Assembly: GCF_000425105.1 (NCBI RefSeq)
Contig: NZ_KE384304.1
Coordinates: 61,657 to 125,656, forward strand
Length of the DNA stretch: 64,000 nucleotides
Direction of reading: 5' to 3'
From: Agrococcus lahaulensis DSM 17612
GTDB taxonomy: Bacteria > Actinomycetota > Actinomycetes > Actinomycetales > Microbacteriaceae
Shown here: piece by piece, positions 16,927-27,622 of the stretch
Layout: each line of letters opens with the position of its first letter
Position numbering within the stretch: the stretch's first letter is position 1
Position numbers and translations under genes: made by a program
The notes under the pieces: model-generated
Seen by the model: only the letters and a program-made list of their open reading frames with translations
Databases searched by the model: none
What the model was told of the DNA's origin: nothing

Positions 16927-18279
16927 ATGTCGCGCCTCTTCGGCACGGATGGCGTTCGGGGTCTCGCAGGCCTCGACATCACGGCAGAATCGGCGCTGGC
17001 GCTGGCACAGGGCGCCGCACTCGTGCTCGGGCGAACCGCCCGGCAGGAGTCGCGGCGCCCTGTCGCCGTCGTCGCGCGGGACCCCCGGGTCTCGGGTGAG
17101 TTCATCGCCGCGGCCGTCTCGGCGGGGCTCGCCTCGAGCGGTGTCGACGTGCTCGACGCCGGCGTGATCACGACCCCAGCCGCCGCCTACCTCGTGCAGG
17201 ACATCGAGGCCGACTTCGGCGTCATGGTCTCCGCCTCGCACAACCCGGCGCCCGACAACGGCATCAAGTTCTTCGCCCGCGGCGGCCGCAAGTTGCCGGA
17301 CGCGGTCGAGGACGAGATCGAGCTGGCGCTCGCCGGGGCGCCGCTGCGCCCGATCGGCGCCGAGGTCGGCACGATCCGCCGCTTCTCGGACGCCGAGGAC
17401 CGCTACCTCGTGCACCTGCTCGGCACGCTCGACGTGAGCCTCGAGGGGCTGCACGTCGCGCTCGACTGCGCGCACGGCGCCGCCGCGGGCGTGAGTCCGC
17501 GCGCGTTCGCCGACGCGGGGGCGCGCGTGACCGTGATGGGCAACGACCCCGACGGGCTCAACATCAACCGCGAGGTCGGCTCCACCCACCTCGAGCAGCT
17601 GCGCGAGCTCGTCGTCTCGTCGGGCGCCGATCTCGGCATCGCCCACGACGGCGACGCCGATCGCTGCCTCGCGGTCGACGCCGACGGCAAGGTCGTCGAC
17701 GGCGACCAGATCATGGCGATCCTCGCCCTCTCGGGCAAGCGCCGCGGCCGACTCACCGACGACACGCTCGTCGCGACCGTGATGTCGAACCTCGGCCTGC
17801 GGGTGGCGATGGAGCGGCACGGCATCGAGCTCGTGCAGACCGCCGTCGGCGACCGCTACGTGCTCGAGGCGCTCAAGGAGTACGGGCTCGCGCTCGGCGG
17901 CGAGCAGTCGGGGCACATCATCTTCTCCCGCTACGCCACGACCGGCGACGGCATCCTGACCGGTCTGCAGATCGCCGCCGAGATGGCGCGCACCGGCAAG
18001 CCGCTCAGCGAGCTCGCCGCCGTGATGGAGGTCTACCCGCAGGTGCTCGTCAACGTCTCGGGCGTCGATCGGCTGGGCCTCCGCGGCAACCAGCCGATCG
18101 CCGACGCCGTCGCTCGCGCCGAGGCCGAGCTCGGCGCCAACGGGCGCGTGCTGCTGCGCCCCTCCGGCACCGAGAAGATGGTGCGCGTGATGGTCGAGGC
18201 GCAGGAGCACCACATCGCGCAGTCGATCGCCGACGAGCTCGCGGAGCTCGTCCGCTCGGAGCTCGCGGTCAGCGCCTAG
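16927..18279 (+). CDS. glmM: Phosphoglucosamine mutase
   Basis: A 450-residue alpha-D-phosphohexomutase that converts glucosamine-6-phosphate to glucosamine-1-phosphate for UDP-GlcNAc and peptidoglycan. It begins [12 protein letters not shown]; the phosphoserine is Ser104 in [16 protein letters not shown]; the metal loop is AHDGDADRC; the C-terminal phosphate-binding loop is [14 protein letters not shown]. The ATG is three bases after rpsI, so it probably rides on the rplM promoter. Its partner glmS lies 4 kb downstream. Confidence 0.97.
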   Translation: MSRLFGTDGVRGLAGLDITAESALALAQGAALVLGRTARQESRRPVAVVARDPRVSGEFIAAAVSAGLASSGVDVLDAGVITTPAAAYLVQDIEADFGVMVSASHNPAPDNGIKFFARGGRKLPDAVEDEIELALAGAPLRPIGAEVGTIRRFSDAEDRYLVHLLGTLDVSLEGLHVALDCAHGAAAGVSPRAFADAGARVTVMGNDPDGLNINREVGSTHLEQLRELVVSSGADLGIAHDGDADRCLAVDADGKVVDGDQIMAILALSGKRRGRLTDDTLVATVMSNLGLRVAMERHGIELVQTAVGDRYVLEALKEYGLALGGEQSGHIIFSRYATTGDGILTGLQIAAEMARTGKPLSELAAVMEVYPQVLVNVSGVDRLGLRGNQPIADAVARAEAELGANGRVLLRPSGTEKMVRVMVEAQEHHIAQSIADELAELVRSELAVSA

Positions 18280-18301
18280 CGCGACCGCGAGCTCCGGCTC
18301 G

Positions 18302-19696
18302 TCAGTCCTCGTCGCTCGCGAGCGGCCGCTCGAGCCGCAGCTCGCGCGTCGGCTCCGCCGTGCCCTGCCGGTGCTCGCGCCGACGGGCGGCGCGCGCGAT
18401 GAGGAACAGGATCGTGCCGACGACGACGTAACCGCCGGCGATGACCCACGTCTGCAGGCTCTGCTGCGTCAGGAGCGCGATCGAGGCGATGAGCGCGAGC
18501 ACCGAGACGATGCGCGGCGTCGTGAAGTGCTTGTGGGCGACCGCGTCCTTCTTGAGCACGAGCACCGAGACGTTCGCCGAGATGAACACGAGCACGAGCA
18601 GCAGCACCGTCGTGTCGGCGAGCGTGCCGACGTCCCCGATGAACGACATGGCCATCGTCACGGCGCCCACGACGAGGATCGAGACCCACGGCGTGCGACG
18701 GTTCGGCAGCACGGCGCCGAAGGCCCTCGGCAGCAGCTTCGCCTCGGCGAGGCCGTAGGTCGCGCGCGAGGCCATGACGATGAAGAGCAGCGCTCCGTTG
18801 CCGATCGCGACGAGCGCGATGACCGCGAAGAGCCACGACGGGAAGGCGAGGCCCGAGGCCTCGATGACCTCGAGCAGCGGCCCCTCGGAGGTCGCGAGCT
18901 GGTCGAGCGGCACGACGATCGCGGCGCCGAGCGCGATCAGCAGGTAGACGACACCGGCGGTGAGGATCGCGCCGAAGAGCGCCCGCGGGTAGGAGCGGCT
19001 CGGATCCTTCACCTCCTCGGCCATGTTCGCTGCGGCCTCGAAGCCGAGGAACGAGAAGAACGCCGTGATCGTCGCCGCGAAGGCGCCGGAGAGCGGCGGC
19101 ACCTCCTCGGCGAAGGTCGTGAGGCGCGCGGGCTCGCCGCCGCCCGAGCCGAACACGATCGCCGCCACGACGATGATGATGATGAGTCCCGTCATCTCGA
19201 CGATCGTCGCGCCGACCTTCGTGATGAGCGACTCGCGCACGCCGCGGAGGTTGACGAGCACGAGCAGCGCGATGAAGCCGATCGCGACGGGGATCGTGGG
19301 GATGTCGGGCACGAGCGCCTGCAGGTAGTCGCCCGCGAACGCGTTCGCGAGCGCCGCGGCGGTCGTGATCCCGGCCGCGAGCATGAGGAAGCCGATGAGG
19401 AAGGTGACGTAGGGCTTGTCGAACGCGCGCTCGGCGTAGCGGGCGGCGCCGCCCGCGTGCGGGTACTTCGTGATGAGCTCGGCATAGGTGCCCGCGGTGA
19501 GCAGGGCGAGCACGAGCGCGAGGATGAGCGGGACCCAGAGGACCCCGCCGACGTCGGCCGCCATGGTGCCGACGAGCGTGTAGATGCCTGCGCCGAGGGT
19601 GTCGCCGACGATGGAGAAGAACAGCAGCAGCGTCGTGATGCCGCGCTTCAGCTTCGTCGCGTGACCCGCCGGCTCCGCGGTCGTGGTCGTTGCCAT
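18302..19696 (-). CDS. APC family amino acid permease
   Basis: A 464-residue membrane protein with about 12 hydrophobic segments. The APC signature GDTLGAGIYTLVG lies in the first segment, where the amino-acid backbone is bound; ITAFFSFLGFEAAANMAEEV in the sixth segment is also typical. The substrate is not readable from sequence. ATG 19696 is taken with GGAGG 12 bases upstream; an ATG at 19708 sits directly against that site and is less likely. It converges on glmM with 22 bases between stops. Confidence 0.88.
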   Translation of the reverse strand: MATTTTAEPAGHATKLKRGITTLLLFFSIVGDTLGAGIYTLVGTMAADVGGVLWVPLILALVLALLTAGTYAELITKYPHAGGAARYAERAFDKPYVTFLIGFLMLAAGITTAAALANAFAGDYLQALVPDIPTIPVAIGFIALLVLVNLRGVRESLITKVGATIVEMTGLIIIIVVAAIVFGSGGGEPARLTTFAEEVPPLSGAFAATITAFFSFLGFEAAANMAEEVKDPSRSYPRALFGAILTAGVVYLLIALGAAIVVPLDQLATSEGPLLEVIEASGLAFPSWLFAVIALVAIGNGALLFIVMASRATYGLAEAKLLPRAFGAVLPNRRTPWVSILVVGAVTMAMSFIGDVGTLADTTVLLLVLVFISANVSVLVLKKDAVAHKHFTTPRIVSVLALIASIALLTQQSLQTWVIAGGYVVVGTILFLIARAARRREHRQGTAEPTRELRLERPLASDED

Positions 19697-19742
19697 GCGC
19701 GACAGCATCCTCCGGGCGACCCGGGAGGTCGCCCGGCCGCGG

Positions 19743-20282
19743 CTAGGCCTCGAGCGCGCGCGCCCGGAAGGCGGCGACGTTCGTGCGCGACTGGCAGCGC
19801 GTCGAGCAGAACCGGCGCGAGCGGTTGCGCGAGAGGTCGAAGAACATCCGCTCGCAGCGCACGTCGGCGCAGCGCCGGCACCGCTCGAGGTCGTCGAGGC
19901 GCACGAGGTCGCCGAGCGCCATTGCCGCGTCGACCGCGATCGCGTCGGCGAGCGAGGCACCGTGCGGCAGCCCGTGCAGATGCCAGTCGAAGTCGTCGTG
20001 GCGCACGAGCCGAGGGCGCGCGTTCGCCTCCTCGAAGATGCGGTTGACCATCCTCGCGACCGCGTCGCGCTCGCCGTCCCACATGCGCTCGACCTGGTCG
20101 ATCCTGCGCCACGTCGCCTCGAGGTCGGTGCGCGTCGCGCCGCTCGCGCCCGGGAAGCCCCACGCGGCGCACACCTCGCGGAGGCTCACCGCCGTCTCGA
20201 GCTCCGCGTCGCGGCGCCGGTTGCAGACGTCCGCGATGAACTCGAGCGAGTGGACGAGCTCCTTGGGATAGGGCAGCGACAC
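19743..20282 (-). CDS. CGNR zinc-finger transcriptional regulator
   Basis: A 179-residue regulator with an N-terminal ABATE-type domain (LVHSLEFIADVCNRRR) and a C-terminal treble-clef zinc finger, RCADVRCERMFFD followed by RRFCSTRCQSR. GTG 20282 (VSLPYPKEL) is chosen because homologous sequence begins there; the frame stays open upstream into the divergent gene. It is divergent from an EamA transporter and an inverted repeat lies between them, so it most likely controls itself and that exporter. Confidence 0.85.
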   Translation of the reverse strand: MSLPYPKELVHSLEFIADVCNRRRDAELETAVSLREVCAAWGFPGASGATRTDLEATWRRIDQVERMWDGERDAVARMVNRIFEEANARPRLVRHDDFDWHLHGLPHGASLADAIAVDAAMALGDLVRLDDLERCRRCADVRCERMFFDLSRNRSRRFCSTRCQSRTNVAAFRARALEA

Positions 20283-20290
20283 TGGTTGAC

Positions 20291-20362
20291 CTCGGTTAGG
20301 ATCGCGACTGTCAGGCCCGACGGTCGTGACACCGTGCCGTCGTGAGCACGATGCTAACCGAG
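20291..20362. promoter_or_regulatory. Inverted-repeat operator/promoter pair between CGNR gene and EamA gene
   Basis: CTCGGTTAGGATCG (20291-20304) recurs in inverse at 20349-20362 (CGATGCTAACCGAG), one mismatch in 14. Each arm holds a TAGNAT -10-like core reading toward one of the divergent genes. The right arm overlaps alternative EamA starts at 20342 and 20351. The symmetry is seen; regulator binding is inference. Confidence 0.55.
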
Positions 20363-20377
20363 ACAGGGGCCCCGCCG

Positions 20378-21331
20378 ATGCACGCTCGTCGATCGATCGG
20401 CCTCGCCTTCGCGCTCGCGAGCGCGGCATCCTTCGGCATCTCCGGCATCCTCGCCTCCTCGCTCCTCGACGCGGGGTGGACCTCCGGCGCCGTCACGACC
20501 GTGCGCATCACCGGCGGCGCGCTCGTGCTGCTGCCCCCGACGCTGTGGCTGCTGCGCGGTCGGTGGGATGCGGTGGCCCGGTCGTGGAAGGAGGTGCTCG
20601 TGCTCGGCGTGCTCGCGATCGCGCTGTGCCAGCTCGCGTTCTTCAGCGCCGTCGCCTACATCCAGCCCTCGCTCGCGCTCCTCATCGAGTTCCTCGGCCC
20701 GGTGCTGCTCGTCTTCGCGACGTGGGCGGTCACGCGCCGCGCGCCGGCGTGTCTCACCCTCGCGGGCGCGGGGGTGGCGCTCGTCGGCCTCGCGCTCATC
20801 TCGGGCGTCGGCGGCGACGCGCTGCACCCGATCGGCGTGCTGCTCGCGCTCGGCTCGGCGATCGGCAACGCCGCCTACTGGGTCGTCGCGTCGAAGCCTG
20901 ACTCCGAGCTGCACCCCATCGCGCTCGCGGGCCTCGGCATGGTCGTCGGCGCGATCGTCCTCGGCGCCGCGTCGATCTCGGGGCTGCTGCCGTTCGAGGC
21001 GACCGCCGAGCCGGTCGTGCTCGGCGGTGCGACGGTGCCGATGTGGGTCGCGGTCGGTCTCGTCGTGCTCGTCTCGACCGCCGCCGCCTACGTGCTCGGC
21101 ATCCTCGGCGGCCGCCGGCTCGGCGCGACCCTCGCGAGCTTCGTCGGCTACTCCGAGACGATGTTCGCGATCGTCTGGACCGCGCTGCTGCTGTGGATCC
21201 TGCCGACGCCGCCGCAGCTGCTCGGCGCGGCCGCGATCATCGCGGGCGTCGTGCTCGTGCGGCTCGGCCAGACCGGGCGCTCGCGAGCGGCCCGCTCGCC
21301 GAACGTCGTGGAGGGCGTGCCCGCACCGTAG
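20378..21331 (+). CDS. EamA family transporter (drug/metabolite exporter)
   Basis: About 317 residues with ten hydrophobic segments arranged as two EamA repeats; each repeat ends with the usual small-residue helix (LALLIEFLGPVLLVF; AAIIAGVVLVRLGQ). Exports small metabolites or amino acids. ATG 20378 is preferred because AGGGG lies eight bases upstream and the first membrane helix starts directly after MHARRS; GTG 20342 and ATG 20351 overlap the putative operator. Divergent from the CGNR regulator. Confidence 0.85.
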   Translation: MHARRSIGLAFALASAASFGISGILASSLLDAGWTSGAVTTVRITGGALVLLPPTLWLLRGRWDAVARSWKEVLVLGVLAIALCQLAFFSAVAYIQPSLALLIEFLGPVLLVFATWAVTRRAPACLTLAGAGVALVGLALISGVGGDALHPIGVLLALGSAIGNAAYWVVASKPDSELHPIALAGLGMVVGAIVLGAASISGLLPFEATAEPVVLGGATVPMWVAVGLVVLVSTAAAYVLGILGGRRLGATLASFVGYSETMFAIVWTALLLWILPTPPQLLGAAAIIAGVVLVRLGQTGRSRAARSPNVVEGVPAP

Positions 21332-21340
21332 CGCGCGGCC

Positions 21341-21440
21341 CCGAGCGGTCACTTCCGCCCGTGAGCGGTCAGCTCGGCGCGTGAGCGGTCAGCTCCGCGC
21401 GTGAGCGGTCAGTTCGGCGCGTGAGCGGTCAGCTCGGCGG
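21341..21440. repeat. Five tandem copies of a 20-bp repeat
   Basis: Five uninterrupted 20-base units; the consensus is GTGAGCGGTCAGCTCGGCGC and the first unit is the most diverged. Units start at 21341, 21361, 21381, 21401 and 21421. The array fills the space after the EamA stop and abuts a REP-like palindrome. Confidence 0.9.
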
Positions 21441-21446
21441 AGCCGG

Positions 21447-21486
21447 GTCTCGATACGCCGCCTTCGGCAGCTACTCGACCTGCGGG
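21447..21486. repeat. REP-like palindrome after coaA
   Basis: TCTCGATACGCCG, a short imperfect stem around CTTCGG, and CTACTCGACCTGCGGG. Same family as the elements at 8006, 8091 and 63920. It sits immediately past the coaA stop and could act in termination of that minus-strand transcript. Confidence 0.65.
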
Positions 21487-21493
21487 GGTGGGG

Positions 21494-22426
21494 CTACACC
21501 TTCCGCAGCAGCACCGAGCGGATCGTGTGGTCGTCGTCCTTCCGCAGCACGAGGTCGGCGCGCGACCGCGTCGGCAGGATGTGCTCGACGAGGTTCGGGC
21601 CGTTGATCGAGTCCCAGATGTCCTGGGAGTACGCGCGCGCCTGCGCATCCGTCATGTCCGCGAAGCGGTGGAAGTACGACTGCGGGTCCTGGAACGCGGT
21701 CGCCTTGAGGGTGAAGAAGCGCTCGATGTACCACTCCCGGATCGCGCGCGTGCGCGCATCCACGTAGACCGAGAAGTCGAACAGGTCGGAGACCGCGAGG
21801 TGCGAGCCCGTCGGCGGCGGCTGCAGCACGTTGAGCCCCTCGACGATGAGGATGTCGGGGCGCCGCACGACGATCTCCTCGCCCGGCACGATGTCGTAGG
21901 AGAGGTGCGAGTAGACGGGCGCGCGCACCTCGGCCTCGCCCGACTTCACCCGGGTCACGAACTGCAGCAGCGCGCGCCGGTCGTACGACTCGGGGAAGCC
22001 CTTGCGCCCCATGATGCCGCGCTGCTCGAGCACGCGGTTGGGGTGCAGGAAGCCGTCGGTCGTCACGAGGTCGACGCGCAGCTCGCCCTGCCAGCGGCCG
22101 AGCAGCTCCTTGAGCAGCCGCGCGGTCGTCGACTTGCCGACCGCGACGGAGCCGGCGACGCCGAGCACGAAGGGGGTCGGATGCGTCGGGGCGCCCAGGA
22201 ACTCGGTCGTCTCGCGGTGCAGGCGGGCGGCGGAGTCGCGGTAGAGGCTGATGAGCTTCGACAGCGGGAGGTAGACCTCGGCCACCTCGCGCAGCTCGAG
22301 CCGGTCGCCCGTGCCGCGGATGCGCCGCACCTCGGCCTCGGTGAGCGGGTCGGGCACGTGCGGGGCGAGCCTCGCCCAATCGGCGCGGTCGATCTCGACG
22401 AACGGCGAGCTGATCGGGTGCGACAT
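21494..22426 (-). CDS. coaA: Type I pantothenate kinase
   Basis: A 310-residue kinase that phosphorylates pantothenate, the first committed step to coenzyme A. The P-loop is GSVAVGKST, followed by [10 protein letters not shown] and the family end [23 protein letters not shown] (in two runs, about residues 280-300). ATG 22426 was chosen because TAGAGT on the minus strand lies eight bases before it, giving a leaderless transcript; longer forms would run into glmS control sequence. Divergent from glmS. Confidence 0.96.
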   Translation of the reverse strand: MSHPISSPFVEIDRADWARLAPHVPDPLTEAEVRRIRGTGDRLELREVAEVYLPLSKLISLYRDSAARLHRETTEFLGAPTHPTPFVLGVAGSVAVGKSTTARLLKELLGRWQGELRVDLVTTDGFLHPNRVLEQRGIMGRKGFPESYDRRALLQFVTRVKSGEAEVRAPVYSHLSYDIVPGEEIVVRRPDILIVEGLNVLQPPPTGSHLAVSDLFDFSVYVDARTRAIREWYIERFFTLKATAFQDPQSYFHRFADMTDAQARAYSQDIWDSINGPNLVEHILPTRSRADLVLRKDDDHTIRSVLLRKV

Positions 22427-22434
22427 CGAGCGCG

Positions 22435-22453
22435 ACTCTACCGCCGGTAGGAT
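22435..22453. promoter_or_regulatory. Back-to-back -10 boxes of coaA and glmS
   Basis: The coaA -10 (minus-strand TAGAGT, 22435-22440) and the glmS -10 (TAGGAT, 22448-22453) lie in the 34 bases between the two start codons. Both transcripts appear leaderless, so each -35 region must lie inside the other gene's start. Confidence 0.6.
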
Positions 22454-22460
22454 CGAGGGC

Positions 22461-24305
<1,845 letters not shown>

Positions 24306-24346
24306 CGCTCGGCAGCTGAACGGGCGCGGATGAGCGGGGTCGGCTC

Positions 24347-24715
24347 GTGATCGTGGGGCTCGGCGTCGACGTCGTCGACGTCGCCCGCTTCGAGCGCGCC
24401 GTCACGCGCACGCCCGCGCTCAAGCCGCGGCTCTTCGCGCCCGAGGAGCTCGTCCGCGGCGACGGGCAGGAGCGCGGGCTCCACTCGCTCGCCGCGCGCT
24501 TCGCCGCGAAGGAGGCGGCGATCAAGGCGCTCGGCGCGCACGCCGGGATGCGGTGGGTCGACCTCGTGGTCGTGCCGTCGCCCGAGGGGGATCCCGAGCT
24601 CGAGGTGCGCGGCACCGCTGCGGCGCGGGCCGCGGCGATCGGCGCCCGGCGGCTGCACCTCTCGATGAGCCACGACGGCGGCGTCGCGACCGCGACCGTC
24701 ATCGCGGAGGACTGA
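24347..24715 (+). CDS. acpS: Holo-[acyl-carrier-protein] synthase
   Basis: A 122-residue phosphopantetheinyl transferase that activates acyl carrier protein using coenzyme A. The Mg-binding Asp lies in GLGVDVVDVARFE and the second motif is LAARFAAKEAAIKALG; HLSMSHDGGVATATV closes it. GTG start. The stop overlaps the next ATG by one base, coupling it to the racemase-TsaE gene. Confidence 0.94.
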   Translation: MIVGLGVDVVDVARFERAVTRTPALKPRLFAPEELVRGDGQERGLHSLAARFAAKEAAIKALGAHAGMRWVDLVVVPSPEGDPELEVRGTAAARAAAIGARRLHLSMSHDGGVATATVIAED

Positions 24716-26592
24716 TGCGCGCCGAGGTCGATGCCGCGGCGATCGCGGCGAACGTGCGCGCGCTCGCCGCCCGCGTCGGCGTGCCGGTGCTCGGGGTCGT
24801 GAAGGCCGAGGGCTACGGGCACGGCGCGCTCGGCTCGGCGCGGGCGATGCTCGACGGCGGCGCCGCGATGCTCGGGGTCGTCGACCTCGCGGAGGCCGTC
24901 GCGCTGCGCGACGCGGGCGTCGACGCGCCGCTGCTCTCGTGGCTGCACGGGCCGCGCACCGACTTCCGCATCGCCGCGCGGCGCGGCATCGAGGTCGCGG
25001 TCTCGTCGATCGCGCAGCTCGAGGCGGCCGCCGATGCGGGCGCGACGATCCACCTCAAGCTCGACACGGGCCTCGGCCGCAACGGCGTCGCGCGCGGCGA
25101 CCGCGCGGCCGCCCTCGCTCGCGCGGTCGAGCTCGTCCGCGGTGGCGCGCGCGTGCGCGGGCTCATGTCGCACCTCGCCGGCTCGAGCCGCGAGGACGAC
25201 CTCGCGCAGGCCGCCGACTTCGCGACCGCGGCCGCCGACGCCGAGCCGCTCAACATCGAGCTGCGGCACCTCGCGGCCTCCGCGGCCGCGCTCGCCCTGC
25301 CCGAGGCGCGCTTCGACATGGTGCGCCTCGGCATGGCGGCCTACGGCGTCGATCCCGCGGGCCCCGGCGCGGGCGACGGCGCGGCCGCGGCAGCGCTGGG
25401 CCTGCGGCCCGCGATGCGGGTGACCGCGACGTTCCGCGACGGCGTCGCCGAGGGCGGGCTCGACGCGGGCCTCCTGCCGGCGGTCGGCGCCCCGGTGCGC
25501 GTCGGCGATGAGCTCGCGCGCGTCGCGGCGGTCACCGCGGGCGCCCTCCGCATCGAGCCGCCGCTCACGGGCGAGGGCGTGCTCTTCGGCGACCCCGCGG
25601 CGGGCGAGCCGAGCGCCGACGCGTGGGCGCTCGCGGCCGGCACCATCACCTACGAGGTCGTGACGCGGATGGGTTCGCTCGCCCTCGGCGCGCACGTCAC
25701 GGCTCCCGATCCCGCGCTCGCGCCGCGGCGCGCGCTCGAGCTCGGGCTCGACGGCACGCCGCAGCGGCTCCTCGGCGAGCTCGTGGGCGTCAAGCGCGTC
25801 GAGGCGGGACTCGGTGTCTCCTACGGCGGCGAGCACGTCACCGAGCGCCCCACGACGCTCGCGCTCGTGGGCCTCGGCTACGCCGACGGCGTGACGCGCG
25901 CCGCGAGCGGCCGGCTGGTGGTGCTCCGAGGCGGGGCCGAGCCCATCCGCGGGCGGGTCGCGATGGACCAGGTCGTGCTCGACATCGGCGACCGCCTCGC
26001 GGCCGTCGGCGACCCCGTCTCGATCGAGCACGCATCCGCCCCCGAGCTCACCGGCATGATCGGCCCGCGCGTCGCGGTCGAGGTCGCGGGGGACGTGCCC
26101 GACGCCGACGCGATGGAGGTGCTCGGCGAGCGCATCGGGAGGAGCCTCGTCGCGGGCGACGCGGTGCTGCTCATCGGCCCGCTCGGAGCGGGCAAGACGA
26201 CGCTCACGCGCGGCATCGGCCGGGCGCTCGGCGCGCGCGGCACGGTGCAGAGCCCCACGTTCGTCATCGCCCGCACGCACCGCACCGAGGCCGGCCCCGA
26301 CCTGCAGCACGTCGACGCCTACCGGCTCGGCGACGAGGGGAGCGAGGCGCAGCTCGACGACCTCGACCTCGACCTCGACGGCGCGATCACGGTCGCCGAG
26401 TGGGGCGCGCCGCTCGAGCACGCGCTCGAGTCGTGGCTGCGGGTCGAGATCGAGCGGCCGGAGGCCGGCCCAGGGGAGGACGACATGGACGACGAGGCGG
26501 ATGCGCCGCGACACGTGCGCTTGAGCGGTCACGGCCCCGCGTGGGACGCCGCGCGGCTGCGCGCGCTCGCGTTCGAGGGAGCGGCGCGATGA
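24715..26592 (+). CDS. Alanine racemase with rearranged C-terminal domain, fused to TsaE
   Basis: A single 625-residue frame. Residues 1-238 are a normal PLP barrel of alanine racemase (PLP Lys30 in VVKAEGYGHG, KLDTGLGRNG, MVRLGMAAYG), ending LRPAMRVTA. A segment of about 116 residues follows, holding the motif that normally ends the enzyme (GEPSADAWALAAGTITYEVV, Tyr313). Only then come the motifs that should precede it: VSYGG (Tyr370), GYADG (Y389) and VAMDQ (M417). Without a stop, the frame continues into TsaE (P-loop GPLGAGKTT, Lys494; SPTFVIARTH; HVDAYRL), the ATPase of t6A tRNA modification. ATG 26056 or GTG 26095 could restart TsaE separately. Essential catalytic residues are kept, so activity is possible. 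Confidence 0.85.
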   Translation: MRAEVDAAAIAANVRALAARVGVPVLGVVKAEGYGHGALGSARAMLDGGAAMLGVVDLAEAVALRDAGVDAPLLSWLHGPRTDFRIAARRGIEVAVSSIAQLEAAADAGATIHLKLDTGLGRNGVARGDRAAALARAVELVRGGARVRGLMSHLAGSSREDDLAQAADFATAAADAEPLNIELRHLAASAAALALPEARFDMVRLGMAAYGVDPAGPGAGDGAAAAALGLRPAMRVTATFRDGVAEGGLDAGLLPAVGAPVRVGDELARVAAVTAGALRIEPPLTGEGVLFGDPAAGEPSADAWALAAGTITYEVVTRMGSLALGAHVTAPDPALAPRRALELGLDGTPQRLLGELVGVKRVEAGLGVSYGGEHVTERPTTLALVGLGYADGVTRAASGRLVVLRGGAEPIRGRVAMDQVVLDIGDRLAAVGDPVSIEHASAPELTGMIGPRVAVEVAGDVPDADAMEVLGERIGRSLVAGDAVLLIGPLGAGKTTLTRGIGRALGARGTVQSPTFVIARTHRTEAGPDLQHVDAYRLGDEGSEAQLDDLDLDLDGAITVAEWGAPLEHALESWLRVEIERPEAGPGEDDMDDEADAPRHVRLSGHGPAWDAARLRALAFEGAAR

Positions 26593-27155
26593 TCCTCGCG
26601 ATCGACACCTCGCTCGGCACCGCGGTCGCGGTGCTCGACGGCGACGACATCGTCTTCGAACAGCGCTCCGACGACCGGCGCGGGCACGCGGAGCGGCTCG
26701 GGCCGATGCTCGAGCGCGCGCTCGAGGGGCGCAGGGGCGCGATCGAGCTCGTCGTCGCGGGCATGGGGCCAGGCGCGTTCACGGGGCTGCGGGTCGGCAT
26801 CGCCGCCGCCCGGGCGACGGCGATGGGGCTCGGCGTGCGCTGCCTCGGCGTCGCGAGCCACCTCGGTGCGACGAGCGGCGACGCGCAGGTCACGACCGAC
26901 GTCCGCCGGCGCGAGCGCGCGTGGAGCATCGTCGCGGGCGGCGCCGTCGTCGACGGGCCGCACCTCGCGCCCGCCGACGCCGTGCCCGCGCCCGGGGGCC
27001 AGCACGCGGGCCTGACGCGCATCGACGCCGAGGCGATCGACGCGGGCCTGCTCGCGCGCGCCGCCGCGCGCGGCGCCGCCGAGGTGACCGAGGCGCTCTA
27101 CCTCCGCGAGGCCGACGCGGTGCCCTCGGCGGGCCCGAAGCGGGTGTCGCAGTGA
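26589..27155 (+). CDS. tsaB: tRNA threonylcarbamoyladenosine biosynthesis protein TsaB
   Basis: A 188-residue inactive ASKHA-fold partner that dimerises with TsaD. It begins [17 protein letters not shown] and has [18 protein letters not shown]. It is shorter than the 220-230 residue norm, mainly in the C-terminal half. ATG overlaps the upstream stop (ATGA), and its stop overlaps rimI, giving a tight tsaE-tsaB-rimI-tsaD operon. Confidence 0.93.
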   Translation: MILAIDTSLGTAVAVLDGDDIVFEQRSDDRRGHAERLGPMLERALEGRRGAIELVVAGMGPGAFTGLRVGIAAARATAMGLGVRCLGVASHLGATSGDAQVTTDVRRRERAWSIVAGGAVVDGPHLAPADAVPAPGGQHAGLTRIDAEAIDAGLLARAAARGAAEVTEALYLREADAVPSAGPKRVSQ

Positions 27156-27622
27156 CCGCAGACCTCCCCGAGGCGGGCGTGCGCATCCGCACCGCCGACG
27201 CCGCCGACCTCGACGCGATCATGGCGCTCGAGCGCGCCTCGTTCGGCGCGAGCGCGTGGGAGGCAGGGACGATGCGCGCCGAGATCGCGAGCGAGTGGGG
27301 CCGCTACCTCGCCGCGGTCGAGCCCGGCGGGCGGCTCGTCGGCTACGCCGGGCTGCGCGCCGTGGGCGTCGAGGGCGACGTGCAGACGATCGCGGTCTCG
27401 GCGGATGCTCGCGGCCGCGGCGTCGGGCGCGCGCTGCTCGCCGAGCTGCTCGCCGAGGCGGAGCGCCGCGGCGTGCAGGAGCTCTTCCTCGAGGTGCGCG
27501 CCGACAATCCCGTCGCGCGCGGTCTCTACGAGTCGGTCGGCTTCCGCGAGATCGGGGTGCGGCCGCGCTACTACCAGCCGGAGGACGTGGATGCCGTGGT
27601 GATGAAGCGGGAGACGCGATGA
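27152..27622 (+). CDS. rimI: Ribosomal-protein-alanine N-acetyltransferase (RimI-like)
   Basis: A 156-residue GNAT acetyltransferase. The acetyl-CoA loop is [14 protein letters not shown], and [15 protein letters not shown] and [13 protein letters not shown] are RimI signatures. It likely acetylates the N-terminal Ala of ribosomal protein S18. GTG start gives a four-base overlap with tsaB; the stop overlaps tsaD by four bases. Confidence 0.93.
   Translation: MTADLPEAGVRIRTADAADLDAIMALERASFGASAWEAGTMRAEIASEWGRYLAAVEPGGRLVGYAGLRAVGVEGDVQTIAVSADARGRGVGRALLAELLAEAERRGVQELFLEVRADNPVARGLYESVGFREIGVRPRYYQPEDVDAVVMKRETR

Noticed and set aside
21341..21440. CRISPR array
   Set aside because: Units are contiguous 20-mers with no spacers and no cas genes nearby.
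24553..24714. Upstream extension of the racemase frame
   Set aside because: The frame is open through acpS, but its translation there is Arg-rich shadow sequence; ATG 24715 overlaps the acpS stop and starts a normal racemase.
24715..26592. Frameshift or simple sequencing error as cause of the odd racemase
   Set aside because: All racemase blocks and TsaE are in one frame on one strand; an indel or inversion would have changed frame or strand. Only a mis-assembly that moves a block remains, so raw-read confirmation is listed as a check.
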